Source: Arthrobacter sp. Soc17.1.1.1 (GTDB taxonomy: Bacteria > Actinomycetota > Actinomycetes > Actinomycetales > Micrococcaceae). Taken from it: DNA of 64,000 nt. Of the stretch, positions 27,051 to 35,898 are shown in pieces (the first letter of the stretch is position 1; every line of letters starts with the position of its first letter). The notes beneath the pieces were generated by a model. It was not told where the DNA came from. It ran no database searches and saw nothing but the letters and a program-made list of their open reading frames with translations. The stretch lies in assembly GCF_036867195.1 (NCBI RefSeq), contig NZ_JBAJII010000001.1:1054001-1118000 (forward strand). Reading direction: 5' to 3'. The position numbers and the translations under genes are program-made.

Positions 27051-27635
27051 GTGTCCACTGACACCTGGCTCGTAGTCGGGCTCGGCAACCCCGGGCCCGG
27101 CTACGCCGGCAACCGCCACAACGTGGGCCAGATGGTCCTCGACCTCCTCGCTGCCCGGATGGGCGGCCGCTTCACCTCCTCGAAGGCGCAGGCCGTCACA
27201 CTCGAGGGGCGGATGGGCATCGGCGGACCGCGCCTGGTCCTGGCGAAGCCACTTACCTACATGAACATCACCGGCGGCCCGGTCTCGGCGCTCTCCCGCT
27301 TCCACGACGTCGCGCCTGACCACGTCATCGCCGTACACGATGAAATCGATATCCCCTTCAACACCCTCAAGCTCAAGCTCGGCGGGGGTGAAGGCGGACA
27401 CAACGGCCTGCGCGACATCAGCAAGGCCCTCGGCGCCAAGGACTACTACCGCGTGCGGGTCGGGGTCGGACGCCCGCCGGGGCGCCAGGACCCGGCGGAC
27501 TTCGTGCTCAAGGACTTCGGCACTGTGGAGAAGAAGGAGCTGCCTTTCCTGCTCGACGACGCCGCGGATGCGGTCGAGCTCCTCATTCGCGACGGACTCA
27601 CGGCCGCCCAGCAGAAATTTCACGCCCCCGCGTAG
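27051..27635 (+). CDS. pth: Aminoacyl-tRNA hydrolase
   Basis: 194 aa from GTG 27051, 11 bases after rplY. It releases peptides from peptidyl-tRNA that dropped off the ribosome. Motifs: [20 protein letters not shown] with the catalytic His, [35 protein letters not shown] and GGHNGLRDI. Length is normal. Probably co-transcribed with rplY. Confidence 0.97.
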   Translation: MSTDTWLVVGLGNPGPGYAGNRHNVGQMVLDLLAARMGGRFTSSKAQAVTLEGRMGIGGPRLVLAKPLTYMNITGGPVSALSRFHDVAPDHVIAVHDEIDIPFNTLKLKLGGGEGGHNGLRDISKALGAKDYYRVRVGVGRPPGRQDPADFVLKDFGTVEKKELPFLLDDAADAVELLIRDGLTAAQQKFHAPA

Positions 27636-27728
27636 GCGAATCAGGCGAGGGCGCGTCCCACCTACCCTTCAGGTGACGCGCAAGCTGCGAATAGCTAGCG
27701 ACCACCCACGGCAGATGACGGCTCGAAG

Positions 27729-29123
27729 TTGATTGCGCTAAGTGCCACCTTTGCGGACCTCGGGTCGATGGCCAAGAATGGCGCGTTCGACGGGCAGACA
27801 GACGATACAGCCCCTCTTCGTGCCGCACTGCAGGCGGCCACTCACGCCCTAGAACTTGGCGGGCGGACGACGCTAGTGTCCGGGCTCTCGTTCCCACGGG
27901 GAAATCTGACTGTCCGCAACGCGACCATCATCGTCGGCGCGCAGACGGCGAACGCCAGCTTTGGGGCGGGCATCACGCACGACTCTCTCGACGGAGTCAC
28001 CTACGAGAACGTGACCTTCACGCTCGCGGCCGGCGCTAACCCGTCAGCGATGGTGAGGGCGCTGGCATTCGTGAACTGCCGGAACGTGAGTTTCAAGTCG
28101 TGCCGATTTAGGGGCTTCACGGGCAACGCCATGTACTCCTCAGGCACGCAAATCGTCCTCGTGGATGACTGCGGCTTTTGAAGCAACAACACCATGAGCA
28201 CCGGAATCGCCGACCCCGGCGACGACTACGGGGACCTCGCCTTCTTCGGCGGGACTGACGTTACGGTCCAGCGCAGCAGGTTCAATGCGGGAGGCGCTTC
28301 CGTCTCCATCTCCGGCGTCAAGCACGCAGTCATCGCCAATAACGAACTCCGGGGAGACCCTGCCAACGTGTGGGCGATGGGTGTCTACATCATGCGCGAC
28401 GCCGAAGACGTTGTTGTCCTCGAGAACGACGTCTCAGGCTTCGCCAACGAGGCCGTCGTCGTGACCAACATCGGCAACACCGGCGACCCTACCGCTGTAT
28501 CCCGCAACATCCGGGGTGCGCGACAACAAGATCCGCAAATGCGCGTTCGCAGGCATTGCAGCGGCAGTCGGCGTCGAGGACGTCATCATCCAAGGCAACG
28601 ACATCGGCAACACCACCATTCCGCTACAGCACGGAATCACGGCTACAGGAGTGCGGACGCTGAAAGTGCTGGACAACAAGGTGCACGGGCAGTCGGGCGC
28701 GTACGCCGTCGACCTGAACGCCTGCACGGACTACGAGGTGGGCGGCAACACGCTCTCCGGCTCGTTCGACAACGCTCAACTGTCTCTCACCAGAACAGCC
28801 ACGACACCGTCGACAAGAACAACCTGACAGTTCCGGCCGCCAAGGTAGGCACCTTGATTTACCCCAAAGCGAGCGATGACCACCTCGACCTCGCAGCTAA
28901 CAGGATCATCGGACTCATCGCTTCCGCTCAGCTCTTCAACTGCACGACATCAAACAACCTGACCCGCTCTACGATCAGCCGGAACAAGCTCACCCTCGGG
29001 TCGGTCTCGCTGCCCTTCAACAAGGTCGTTGTCGTGACAGAGAACATCTTCACGACCGTAACGGGGGCGATCGTAGACAACGGTGGGTGCGTCATCGCGA
29101 ACAACCCAGGATTGCCTGCTTAG
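27729..29123 (+). pseudogene. Broken parallel beta-helix (tailspike/pectate-lyase-like) gene
   Basis: About 465 codons of right-handed beta-helix character (DGQTDDTAPLRAALQAA, VTYENVTFTLAAG, VLVDDCGF, VIANNELRGDP, VIIQGNDIGNTTI, VLDNKVHGQ, ISRNKLTLGSV). Reading is broken three times: an in-frame TGA at 28179-28181, a frame change near 28510 at a GGGG run (the protein continues as VRDNKIRKCAFAGIAA), and a compensating change near 28785 (continues HQNSHDTVDKNNLTV). No ribosome site or signal peptide is visible at the 5' end, so it may also be truncated. N-termini of the FDGQTDDTAPLRAAL type are common in phage tailspikes and polysaccharide lyases. Confidence 0.75.
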
Positions 29124-29340
29124 ACAGCGGCCAGGTTGCAGTCTGCGGCGAGCTTCAGCGTGGTGGTGCTATCCCGGTAGTTCTTCGGAGATAGGCGCCG
29201 GAGGTTGCCGCTGGGTCGCCCTGCGCGAGCCAGATGTACAGCCCAAGGACAAGGATGAGCGCGAGAATGATCGCAACGTTTCGCTGGAGTTGCCGCGTCG
29301 CCCAACTCAGTGCTGGGACGTCTGCTCAATCTGAGGCCAT
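29120..29340 (-). pseudogene. Remnant of a small one-helix membrane protein
   Basis: Reading left from ATG 29340 gives MASD, then TGA at codon 5 (29326-29328), then a good membrane segment RNVAIILALILVLGLYIWLA. A frame change about 30 codons later gives a plausible tail (SPKNYRDSTTTLKLAADC) ending at 29120. There is no usable start codon after the TGA. It overlaps the end of the beta-helix pseudogene. Possibly a holin-like or other phage remnant; identity is not established. Confidence 0.35.
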
Positions 29341-29380
29341 GCTGTCAGAATAGCCGGCGGCCCTCATCTAGGATTGCCGA

Positions 29381-30772
29381 ATGCGGGGAACACTCACAGT
29401 ACAAGGTGCGAAGAAGCCGGTTACAGCCATTACGGGGACGCTAGCAGTTGCCTTGCTACTTGCGGGAACCAGGTGGGGATCGTACATCGGCTACGCTCCA
29501 CTGTTCCTCACCGACGTGCTCATTGCGCTGGCCGTCATCCACGCCGCACTGGGGCACGCCACGCGTGGCACGAAGGCGCTCAGCGCTGGTCGCCGCAGGC
29601 ATCCTCCCTTGATGTTCATCGCGTTCTTTGCCTACCTGGTCCTGCGCGCCCTCCTGTCCGTCGAATACGCCTTCACGATGGACTGGGTGCGAGATTTCGT
29701 TCCCTTCGCGTATGGAGTTCTCGCCTTTATCTCGGCAGCGAGCTTTGCCGTTGCGAGCAAGGAGGACCAGGCGCGAACAATGAAGTGGATTTGGGGGGCG
29801 TTGATCTTTCACCTGCTCTGGACTGCGGGGATAGTTCTCAGTGGGGTGAACACCGAAGCATTCCCTCGGATGCCAGCCTCCGAAGTCCCTGTCTTTTCAG
29901 CGCGCCCGGACACCGATATGGCCATACTGGGCATCACGGCAGCGTTGATGCTCAGGCGAGTCCTTCTGAAGCAGAACAGATTCTGGGCAACTATCGGCAT
30001 GCTTCTGGCGATCGTGACCGCAACCGGAATGCACTCGCGGGCTGGCCTGCTTTCCATGGCCCTGAGCCTGACAACCGCCTATGTCATCACATATGCAGCC
30101 GTACCCAAGTCCGACAGAAACCGGCGGACGCTTATGACTCTGGCTGTGCCCGTGTTGCTGTCAGTAGCAGCAGCTGGGGTGGCCCAAACTAACCCAGGCC
30201 AGCGCCTGATCGCCTCCGTCTTTCAGACCAGCACCGGAGCCGAGTACGAGCTGAACGCACAAGGAACAGAGCGGGCTCGGGAGATGGCATGGGAAGGCGT
30301 CACCGACTGGACTCTCTCAGACCCGAGCAGGTTCTTCTTCGGTGGCGGCTTCGGGAATGACTTCCTCTCGGAATCCGGAGTTCTCGACTACCTGCAAGGA
30401 ACCGAGTACGTGAATGTCAGAAGCCCTCACAACTGGCTTGTAGGGGTACTTGCCCGCACCGGGATCGTGGGTGTCGGGCTAGCAGTGCTCATTCTCGGCG
30501 CGCTGGTAGTTCAAGTTGGCCGGACGCGTGCGCGCTTGGGGCAGGACGAATTACCTGCCGCAGCTGCACTCATCGTCCTTGGCATTATCCCGGTCGCACT
30601 CCTTGGAGTTGTACTCGAATCACCGTTCGGCGCAGTGCCCTTCTGGTGGGCGGCCGGCATCCTATTCGCCCTTCGAGCCGAGGAAGTCGAGAGTGCCGGT
30701 TGTCCCAAAAACGACACGGCCCGCAAGGAGTCTTCACCTCAGCTATACAGAGTGCGGCAAGCTCAGTTCTGA
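29381..30772 (+). CDS. O-antigen ligase / Wzy-like polymerase
   Basis: 463 aa; ATG 29381 with AGGA upstream. About 11-12 membrane helices with one large extracellular loop between about residues 280 and 350 (NAQGTERAREMAWEGVTDWT, FFGGGFGNDFLSESG, VRSPHNWLVGVLARTGIVG). The pattern R-x(n)-W, GxG and H-N-x-x-L is typical of the WaaL/Wzy superfamily. It is the only polymerase candidate near the locus and probably links repeat units made by the 10-25 kb genes, despite being separated by rplY-pth. Its 3' end overlaps the converging SGNH gene by 10 bases. Confidence 0.82.
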   Translation: MRGTLTVQGAKKPVTAITGTLAVALLLAGTRWGSYIGYAPLFLTDVLIALAVIHAALGHATRGTKALSAGRRRHPPLMFIAFFAYLVLRALLSVEYAFTMDWVRDFVPFAYGVLAFISAASFAVASKEDQARTMKWIWGALIFHLLWTAGIVLSGVNTEAFPRMPASEVPVFSARPDTDMAILGITAALMLRRVLLKQNRFWATIGMLLAIVTATGMHSRAGLLSMALSLTTAYVITYAAVPKSDRNRRTLMTLAVPVLLSVAAAGVAQTNPGQRLIASVFQTSTGAEYELNAQGTERAREMAWEGVTDWTLSDPSRFFFGGGFGNDFLSESGVLDYLQGTEYVNVRSPHNWLVGVLARTGIVGVGLAVLILGALVVQVGRTRARLGQDELPAAAALIVLGIIPVALLGVVLESPFGAVPFWWAAGILFALRAEEVESAGCPKNDTARKESSPQLYRVRQAQF

Positions 30773-31578
30773 AGCTCCTGAATCGCAGCTATCAGCCGCT
30801 GCGACGTGTACTGGTGGCCAGCGTCGTTTACGTGAGCACCATCTCCAGGGACGAGGAATTGAGCCGAATTCTCCTCCGTAAACCAACCACGGAGCACGGG
30901 CTGAATCGTGAAAGCCCCTGCGTCCAAAGCCCCTGACCGAATCGGCTCAGCCATCCGCTGCAGCATCGCGCCCAAAGGCTGAGGCGCTGCCGGCCCCATT
31001 ACAAGCACAGAGGTGTCAGGCCAAGCCTCCTTGGCTCTGGTCGCTACGTCCTTCACTGCAGCCCGAAGGTCCGCGGGTTCGGCTTTGTCGTCATTCAGCC
31101 CGCCTTCAATGACGACCAGGTCCGGGGTCATGTCGGGATCTTCAATCCAGAAGTTCAAGCGGTTGATGTACTGATTGTTGTCGTTCCCAATCGCTCCTTC
31201 TTGGGAGCCACCGCCCCGAACGAAGCCCGTGCCACCAATGCCGTCGATAGTTCGCTCCCACCCGAAGTAATCAGCCGTCAGTGCAGCCCAGTTGCCGTCA
31301 GCCTTATCAGATGCGCCTACGCCCTCGGCCCACGAGTCACCGATGAACAGCGCTTGCGATCCCGCAGGAAGCGCCGGCATGGTCTGGCCATTATCACGGG
31401 AGATGCCGGTTGGGGTGTAGGTCTCAGCTAGCCGAGCGTTAGCTTGCAGCACCTCTTGCTGCCTTAAGTACAAGCCGCTGAGCAGCAGGACAGCTGCAAC
31501 GGCAGCGCATGCGATTGCCGCGATGCTTGCGCGCCTCGAGATGGACGGGCGGCGTTTGAATTTCCGAACTGACTGCAC
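30763..31578 (-). CDS. SGNH/GDSL hydrolase, membrane-anchored or secreted
   Basis: 271 aa from GTG 31578 with GGGGAAG upstream. Basic N-terminus and one helix (about 18-37), then an extracellular esterase/acetylhydrolase domain: block I LFIGDSWAEGVGAS (Ser), the oxyanion block GGLNDD, and the catalytic DGAHVNDAGH with Asp/His. It is likely to remove or transfer acyl groups on surface polysaccharide, opposing the acyltransferases here. Confidence 0.87.
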   Translation of the reverse strand: MQSVRKFKRRPSISRRASIAAIACAAVAAVLLLSGLYLRQQEVLQANARLAETYTPTGISRDNGQTMPALPAGSQALFIGDSWAEGVGASDKADGNWAALTADYFGWERTIDGIGGTGFVRGGGSQEGAIGNDNNQYINRLNFWIEDPDMTPDLVVIEGGLNDDKAEPADLRAAVKDVATRAKEAWPDTSVLVMGPAAPQPLGAMLQRMAEPIRSGALDAGAFTIQPVLRGWFTEENSAQFLVPGDGAHVNDAGHQYTSQRLIAAIQELQN

Positions 31579-31841
31579 AACTTCCCCAATGCTCGAGACC
31601 TAGAAGGATTATGCCCCGCCGGGAGCCTTGCCATAAATCCGGTTTGTGTGACAGCGATTGGAAACGAGGTAGAGGCTTAGCTGAACGGTGCCCTTGCCCT
31701 GAGCCTCACGCTGAGCGCTTCGGACGTCACCCTTTTCGGCACCGCTACGCTCGCAGTATTCTGTCGGGCGCACCGTTTTCCGGCTCTTGGGACAACAGGA
31801 CGATCGGCGCGGTCTTGATATCGTCCGCTTGCGCGTCGGCT
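31579..31841. other. Intergenic DNA
   Basis: 263 bases between two leftward genes. I see no gene, terminator or heptamer site. The string CCATAAATCCGG at 31632-31643 recurs at 33165-33176; its meaning is unclear. Confidence 0.4.
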
Positions 31842-32876
31842 TCAGGCCCTAACTAGTCGTTTCGGCATGGAGAAAAGCCAGCCGAGGCCGGCCCCCCTGA
31901 GAAGAATGCACAGCCCAAGGGCGGCCGCAACTAGGGCTACTACCGTGATCGCGGGGTACACGGCGGCGGCAATGGTCGAAACCAATCCGCCGTCGAACGC
32001 GGGGGTGTACAGCCGGCTGAGTAGTGCGAGCAGAGGCAGGTGGAGAACGTATACCGGCAGGGTGTGTCTGCCAATGTACTGCCCGAGCCTCTCGAACGGG
32101 CTGAATCGTGCGAGTACAGAAAGGACCGTGAGACCGGCCCAGATTGCCACGGCGGAGGCCGCAGGCCTGACGCCAGGAAAGCGGTCAGCGTCCACGACAT
32201 AGATCAACACAACGCCTAGGTACAAGCCGGAACCTAGAAGGGCGCGGGTGGGGGTCGCCCGTTCTGCTACAGCCTGCACCACATGCGGGAAGTACGCTCC
32301 GGCCATGAAGAACACGAGATTGGCGGGCACGCCAAGTTGGACAGTAAGAGGCCATGCCGACACCACAACCGCTAGGCAAACTGCGATCGCCAGACTTACC
32401 GGGCGGGGTAGCCCACACAGCCCCTTCGCGATGAGGAAGTAAGCGGCTAGGGCGTATAGGTACCAGAGGCTCGATGCGGGGTATAGGAAGGCTTCAGCTA
32501 CCCCTCGGGCGCTGGCCGCGTTCGTGCCGTCAATGGGAGTCGCGAGTGCGATGTAGATTGCCGCCGACACCACCAGCCAGATGACGTAGAGGTAGTAGGG
32601 CTGGACCACCCTCGGCAGCAGTGTCCTTCCCCAGGGGCGGCCTATTGACCTTGCGGCCAGGAACCCGGAGATAAGGAAGAAGAGTGGCATTCTGAGGGGG
32701 TTGAGACCGCGCCCGAAAACCTCCCAAGCGACTCGAAAAGGCTCGGGGCCGGGTAGGAACACGAAGTACTTGTTCGTGACGTGGACGAGCACGACCAAGA
32801 CGATGCACGTCCCTTTGATCACGTCCGCCCAGGCGAAGTGATCGTTGGGAGCTGCCTTGCTTGCGCCGGTCAGCAT
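31842..32876 (-). CDS. Acyltransferase family 3 membrane protein
   Basis: 344 aa; ATG 32876. About ten membrane helices. The conserved first helix has WADVIKGTCIVLVVLVHVTN with the active-site His, then MPLFFLISGFLAARSI, and late VYVLHLPLL. These are hallmarks of AT3 sugar O-acyltransferases that modify exopolysaccharide or lipid-linked sugars using cytoplasmic acyl-CoA. No strong ribosome site is visible. Confidence 0.9.
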   Translation of the reverse strand: MLTGASKAAPNDHFAWADVIKGTCIVLVVLVHVTNKYFVFLPGPEPFRVAWEVFGRGLNPLRMPLFFLISGFLAARSIGRPWGRTLLPRVVQPYYLYVIWLVVSAAIYIALATPIDGTNAASARGVAEAFLYPASSLWYLYALAAYFLIAKGLCGLPRPVSLAIAVCLAVVVSAWPLTVQLGVPANLVFFMAGAYFPHVVQAVAERATPTRALLGSGLYLGVVLIYVVDADRFPGVRPAASAVAIWAGLTVLSVLARFSPFERLGQYIGRHTLPVYVLHLPLLALLSRLYTPAFDGGLVSTIAAAVYPAITVVALVAAALGLCILLRGAGLGWLFSMPKRLVRA

Positions 32877-33510
32877 CGCGCTACTGTTTGAGAGACCATT
32901 TGCGGCGACAGTACGCGGATGGCCGCCTGACCGTGGCGTCTTGCGGATTCCTTATGTCAGCATTTCGCCTCTACCCACCATGAAACTGGTTCAGCTCATT
33001 GTTCGACTCGCGTAGTCATCGAATACGGCTTCGCACTCGTTGGAACACCAGGACTTGCCGGGACTTGCGGCGTTGCACCAGCCGCATATCTTGGAAGGCG
33101 GCGGCTCGCTGGCCCACCAGTATTTGATGCTTTGCATGAGACCCATGGACGGCATCACACCCGCCATAAATCCGGCTTGCTTATATCGGCACGCAGCTCA
33201 GACGCGGACCGCTAGTGGTTCGAATCGATTTCCTGGTATCCCGAACTTGCTTCAGGACTCCGAAACATCAGCGTTCTGGCAGACGCTATAAAGAGTGAGG
33301 CCGATGGGCACGCTGTTCTCGTTGCCCCGCCTGTCTTCATGGAACCTGCAGGTTCGTGATCGCCAATCGCCTCGTGCTCCGAGACGCGTGAGGTACTCCA
33401 TGTTATCCGTAATGACACCGCCCGCCCGCTGGCATTGGAGCCTGCAGCGGAGAAATAGGCGGCGACGAAGCCGGCCTAGGGGCACCTAGCACATCTGCCC
33501 TGCCCGCCTT
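32877..33510. other. Long gap before the truncated LAL copy
   Basis: 634 bases. The only credible reading frame is a 58-codon Cys-rich ORF at 32991-33167 (listed separately). The remainder, 33168-33510, has short frames on both strands without recognisable protein character. It may be decayed DNA next to a duplication boundary. Confidence 0.45.
32991..33167 (-). CDS. Possible 58-aa Cys-rich zinc-knuckle protein
   Basis: ATG 33167 to TGA 32991. The peptide contains CGWCNAASPGKSWCSNEC, that is C-x2-C-x9-C-x3-C, followed by EAVFDDYA. This resembles small treble-clef or zinc-ribbon proteins in which CxxC is followed by WCSxxC and an aromatic. There is no good ribosome site, so expression is uncertain. 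The four-Cys arrangement is unlikely by chance in unconstrained DNA of this length. Confidence 0.4.
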   Translation of the reverse strand: MAGVMPSMGLMQSIKYWWASEPPPSKICGWCNAASPGKSWCSNECEAVFDDYASRTMS

Positions 33511-33828
33511 CTCCGCGCGCCGGTACTCGCTCCGGGGCGAGGACTACTTGCGTCAGCGAGCGCTCCCACCGCGATAACGGCGCACAATCAAATGGGATTC
33601 GGCGAAACGACCTGGTCGACGAAGCAACGGTCGGGGCGGTCGCCCGCGCAGGGCGGCCGGCGGGGGATTGGTTATGGCCCTGCTGATGGACGGAGGGGAC
33701 CCGCCGTCATGACCGGCGACTACATGGGTGCCTGGCCGCTACTCGAGCGGCCGGGTGAGGTTCTATCGATCATGACGACTCTCGCCGCCTCCAGCTCGGC
33801 CGGCGTGCTGATCGTTGGCGCACCCGGC
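33511..33828 (+). pseudogene. Truncated duplicate of the LAL 3 promoter, leader ORF and N-terminus
   Basis: Aligns without gaps to 46240-46557 (constant offset 12,729), about 85% identical by my count. It includes the heptamer sites, a 45-base block identical to 46324-46368 (33595-33639), the whole 12-aa leader ORF (33674-33712, MALLMDGGDPPS) and the first 40 codons of the regulator from ATG 33709. Similarity stops inside the Walker A motif (APG), where the frame is lost. Differences concentrate in the coding part. It is a relic or a deliberate decoy/leader copy of the second LAL operon. Confidence 0.85.
33523..33550. promoter_or_regulatory. Heptamer pair in the truncated LAL copy
   Basis: GTACTCG 33523-33529 and CTACTTG 33544-33550, starts 21 bases apart, exactly as before LAL 3. 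The third site of the intact copy has decayed here. Confidence 0.4.
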
Positions 33829-33949
33829 AGGCAAGGTCGAGATACGGCGTCGGCATCGTGCTCTTCTGCGGGCTGGTCGATGGAAACGCGTTTCACATTG
33901 TCTCGTCCGGTTCGGCTGGAATTCGTGAGGCCGCCCCTACACTGAGCCC

Positions 33950-35050
33950 ATGAAGCGCTCGGTCTCAGGCGTAATAGGTCTCATTCTCGCCACAAGTCTT
34001 TTCGGAGGGCCCGCCCAGGCCCAAACTCCTCCTGCCGTCGAAGGGAGCAAGACCATCACGTGCACAGCGACGGGGAGCACGGCCACCGCGGTCCGGAAGG
34101 TGGCGGCTCCCGCGGCCGGTTCCACCGCGGACTGGGCAGGCACCATCCAGTCGGCCATCGACACGGCCTCGCGGCGCGGCGGGGAGGTGGTGCAGCTCGC
34201 CGCCGGCACGTACCCGCTCTCCAAACCGCTCGTCCTCCGCAGCGGCGTCACCCTCAAGGGCGCCGGGGCGGCCACGCGGCTGAAGGCCGGCCCGCAGTTC
34301 CTCACCCGGAAGGGACCGTTCGGCGGACACCCCCTGATCACCACCAACGGCGCCACGAAGGTGACCATCTCGGACCTCACCGCGGATCAGAGCGGCAACA
34401 CCCTCAACGGCAACACGCCGAACCGGCTCAACGAGTACCTGATCGACGTCCGCTACTCCACCAACGCCGTCGTGCAGCGCATCACCACGGTCAACCCCTT
34501 CACCTACTCCATCGCCGTGGTGGCCAGCACCGACTTCTGCGTCCGGTACAACACCACGTCCGTGGCCACCAACGGCAAGTACGACCAGCTCGACGGCATC
34601 CACATCCTCGACTCCAGCTTCGGCGTGGTGCAGGGCAACACGGTGGACCAGGGCTCGGGAACCGACGGCGACGACGGCCTCGTGGCGCACAGCATGGGCG
34701 AGCCGATCCACGACGTCGCCTACCTCGACAACACGGTGCGTGGCGGCCGCCACGGATCCGCGATGCAGATCGCGGTGGCGGACGCCGGGGCCTACAACCT
34801 CACGATCGCCGGCAACCGTTTCTGGGGCTCCACGGGCGGGCTCGTCACCGGCTACTACGGCGGCACCGGGCCGGTCACCAACGTGTCGGTCCGGGACAAC
34901 ACCTTCACGGACATCCCCGGACCCTCCGTCGACATCTACGGCGCCATCTCCGGGATCGTGCTCAGCGGCAACACGGCCGTGCGCAGCGGAGCCTTCCAGG
35001 TGGTCAGCGGCTTCGGCACCCGTATCGACGTCTGGGGCAACAGCTACTGA
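33950..35050 (+). CDS. Secreted right-handed parallel beta-helix protein
   Basis: 366 aa from ATG 33950. Signal peptide (1 to about 24, ending AQAQ), then DWAGTIQSAIDTASRRGGEV, VQLAAGTYPLSKPLVL, SGVTLKGAGAATRL and about ten beta-helix coils (VTISDLTADQSGN, VVQGNTVDQGSG, LTIAGNRFWGST, VSVRDNTFTDIP, IVLSGNTAVRSG). This is the pectate-lyase/C5-epimerase-like fold. A polysaccharide lyase or epimerase acting on the exported polymer is plausible; catalytic residues cannot be assigned. It converges on the PIG-L gene with a 10-base gap. Confidence 0.85.
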   Translation: MKRSVSGVIGLILATSLFGGPAQAQTPPAVEGSKTITCTATGSTATAVRKVAAPAAGSTADWAGTIQSAIDTASRRGGEVVQLAAGTYPLSKPLVLRSGVTLKGAGAATRLKAGPQFLTRKGPFGGHPLITTNGATKVTISDLTADQSGNTLNGNTPNRLNEYLIDVRYSTNAVVQRITTVNPFTYSIAVVASTDFCVRYNTTSVATNGKYDQLDGIHILDSSFGVVQGNTVDQGSGTDGDDGLVAHSMGEPIHDVAYLDNTVRGGRHGSAMQIAVADAGAYNLTIAGNRFWGSTGGLVTGYYGGTGPVTNVSVRDNTFTDIPGPSVDIYGAISGIVLSGNTAVRSGAFQVVSGFGTRIDVWGNSY

Positions 35051-35060
35051 GGAACCGGAC

Positions 35061-35891
35061 CTACACGGACGTGGCGTAGTAGGTCTCCGGCTCGAGGGGG
35101 ATCTGCCCGTCGGGGAACAGGGCATCGGCCTGGGTGCCGTAGCCCCGGATCATGGCCTCCTTCGCGGCGAGGTGCCGGTCCCAGCCGCCCCGCTGCAACC
35201 GGTGCGCGGACACGAACTTCTCCTCCACGGGGTAGGACAGGCTGTACGGGAAGTCGGAGTAGTACACCACCTTGTCCGGGAAGAACGTTCCCACCAGGCG
35301 GGTGATCAGGTGATCCACGTGGCGGCCGATGCCGATGGGGCAGAACAGCAGTTCGGCGTCGGTCTTCTCCAGGAGTCCCTCCACCTGCGTCCGGAGGTCC
35401 TCGATCAGGGCGCGGTCGCCGCGCGAGATGCGTCCCAGCGCGATGTCGTACCGGTAGGTGGGATACCGGTGGACGAGTTCGGGGAGCACCCTCCTCACCA
35501 GGGCGGCGACGGGCGACGCGTGCCGCCGGCGGAACAGGGCGTCCTCGAGGCCCAGGTGCACGTGGCGCACCCCCAGCTGCTCCAGCACCTGGCGGTCCTC
35601 GGCCTGCCGCTCCTTGAAGAGCGACCGGGCGTCGGTGGCCGAGCACTGGCTGATGAAGGTCTTCGCCGCATGGGTGTGCGGGGGGCTCGACGGCTCGGTG
35701 AAGAGCGTCGCCACGGTGATGTCCCGCACCTGGGCGCTCTCGTGCAGCAGCGCACCGCAGGACAGCACGGCGTCGTCGAGGTGCGGTGAGAGCACCAGCC
35801 ACGGGTTGTTGCTCTGCAGGGACTGCTGGAGGCGGGGCAGGACGGAGATCACGGGGAGCCTTTCGGAAGCGGGACGGAGGGGCCGGGTCAT
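35061..35891 (-). CDS. PIG-L family deacetylase
   Basis: 276 aa from ATG 35891; an ATG seven codons earlier (35912) would overlap the upstream glycosyltransferase and neither has a clear ribosome site. The metal-binding motif is LSPHLDDAVLSCGALL and the second metal ligand lies in GIGRHVDHLITR. The family removes N-acetyl groups from amino sugars (for example GlcNAc-PI or mycothiol precursors). As last gene of a glycosyltransferase operon it probably de-N-acetylates a sugar or acts on an amino-sugar intermediate. Confidence 0.88.
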   Translation of the reverse strand: MTRPLRPASERLPVISVLPRLQQSLQSNNPWLVLSPHLDDAVLSCGALLHESAQVRDITVATLFTEPSSPPHTHAAKTFISQCSATDARSLFKERQAEDRQVLEQLGVRHVHLGLEDALFRRRHASPVAALVRRVLPELVHRYPTYRYDIALGRISRGDRALIEDLRTQVEGLLEKTDAELLFCPIGIGRHVDHLITRLVGTFFPDKVVYYSDFPYSLSYPVEEKFVSAHRLQRGGWDRHLAAKEAMIRGYGTQADALFPDGQIPLEPETYYATSV

Positions 35892-35898
35892 CGGGGCG

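Noticed and set aside
28179..29328. Reading both in-frame TGA codons as recoded Trp
   Set aside because: Both would fit TGG, but the beta-helix gene also has frame changes and all other genes use TGA as stop; decay is simpler.
31632..33176. Shared CCATAAATCCGG string as an attachment site
   Set aside because: Only about 12 bases match, with no integrase and no further symmetry.
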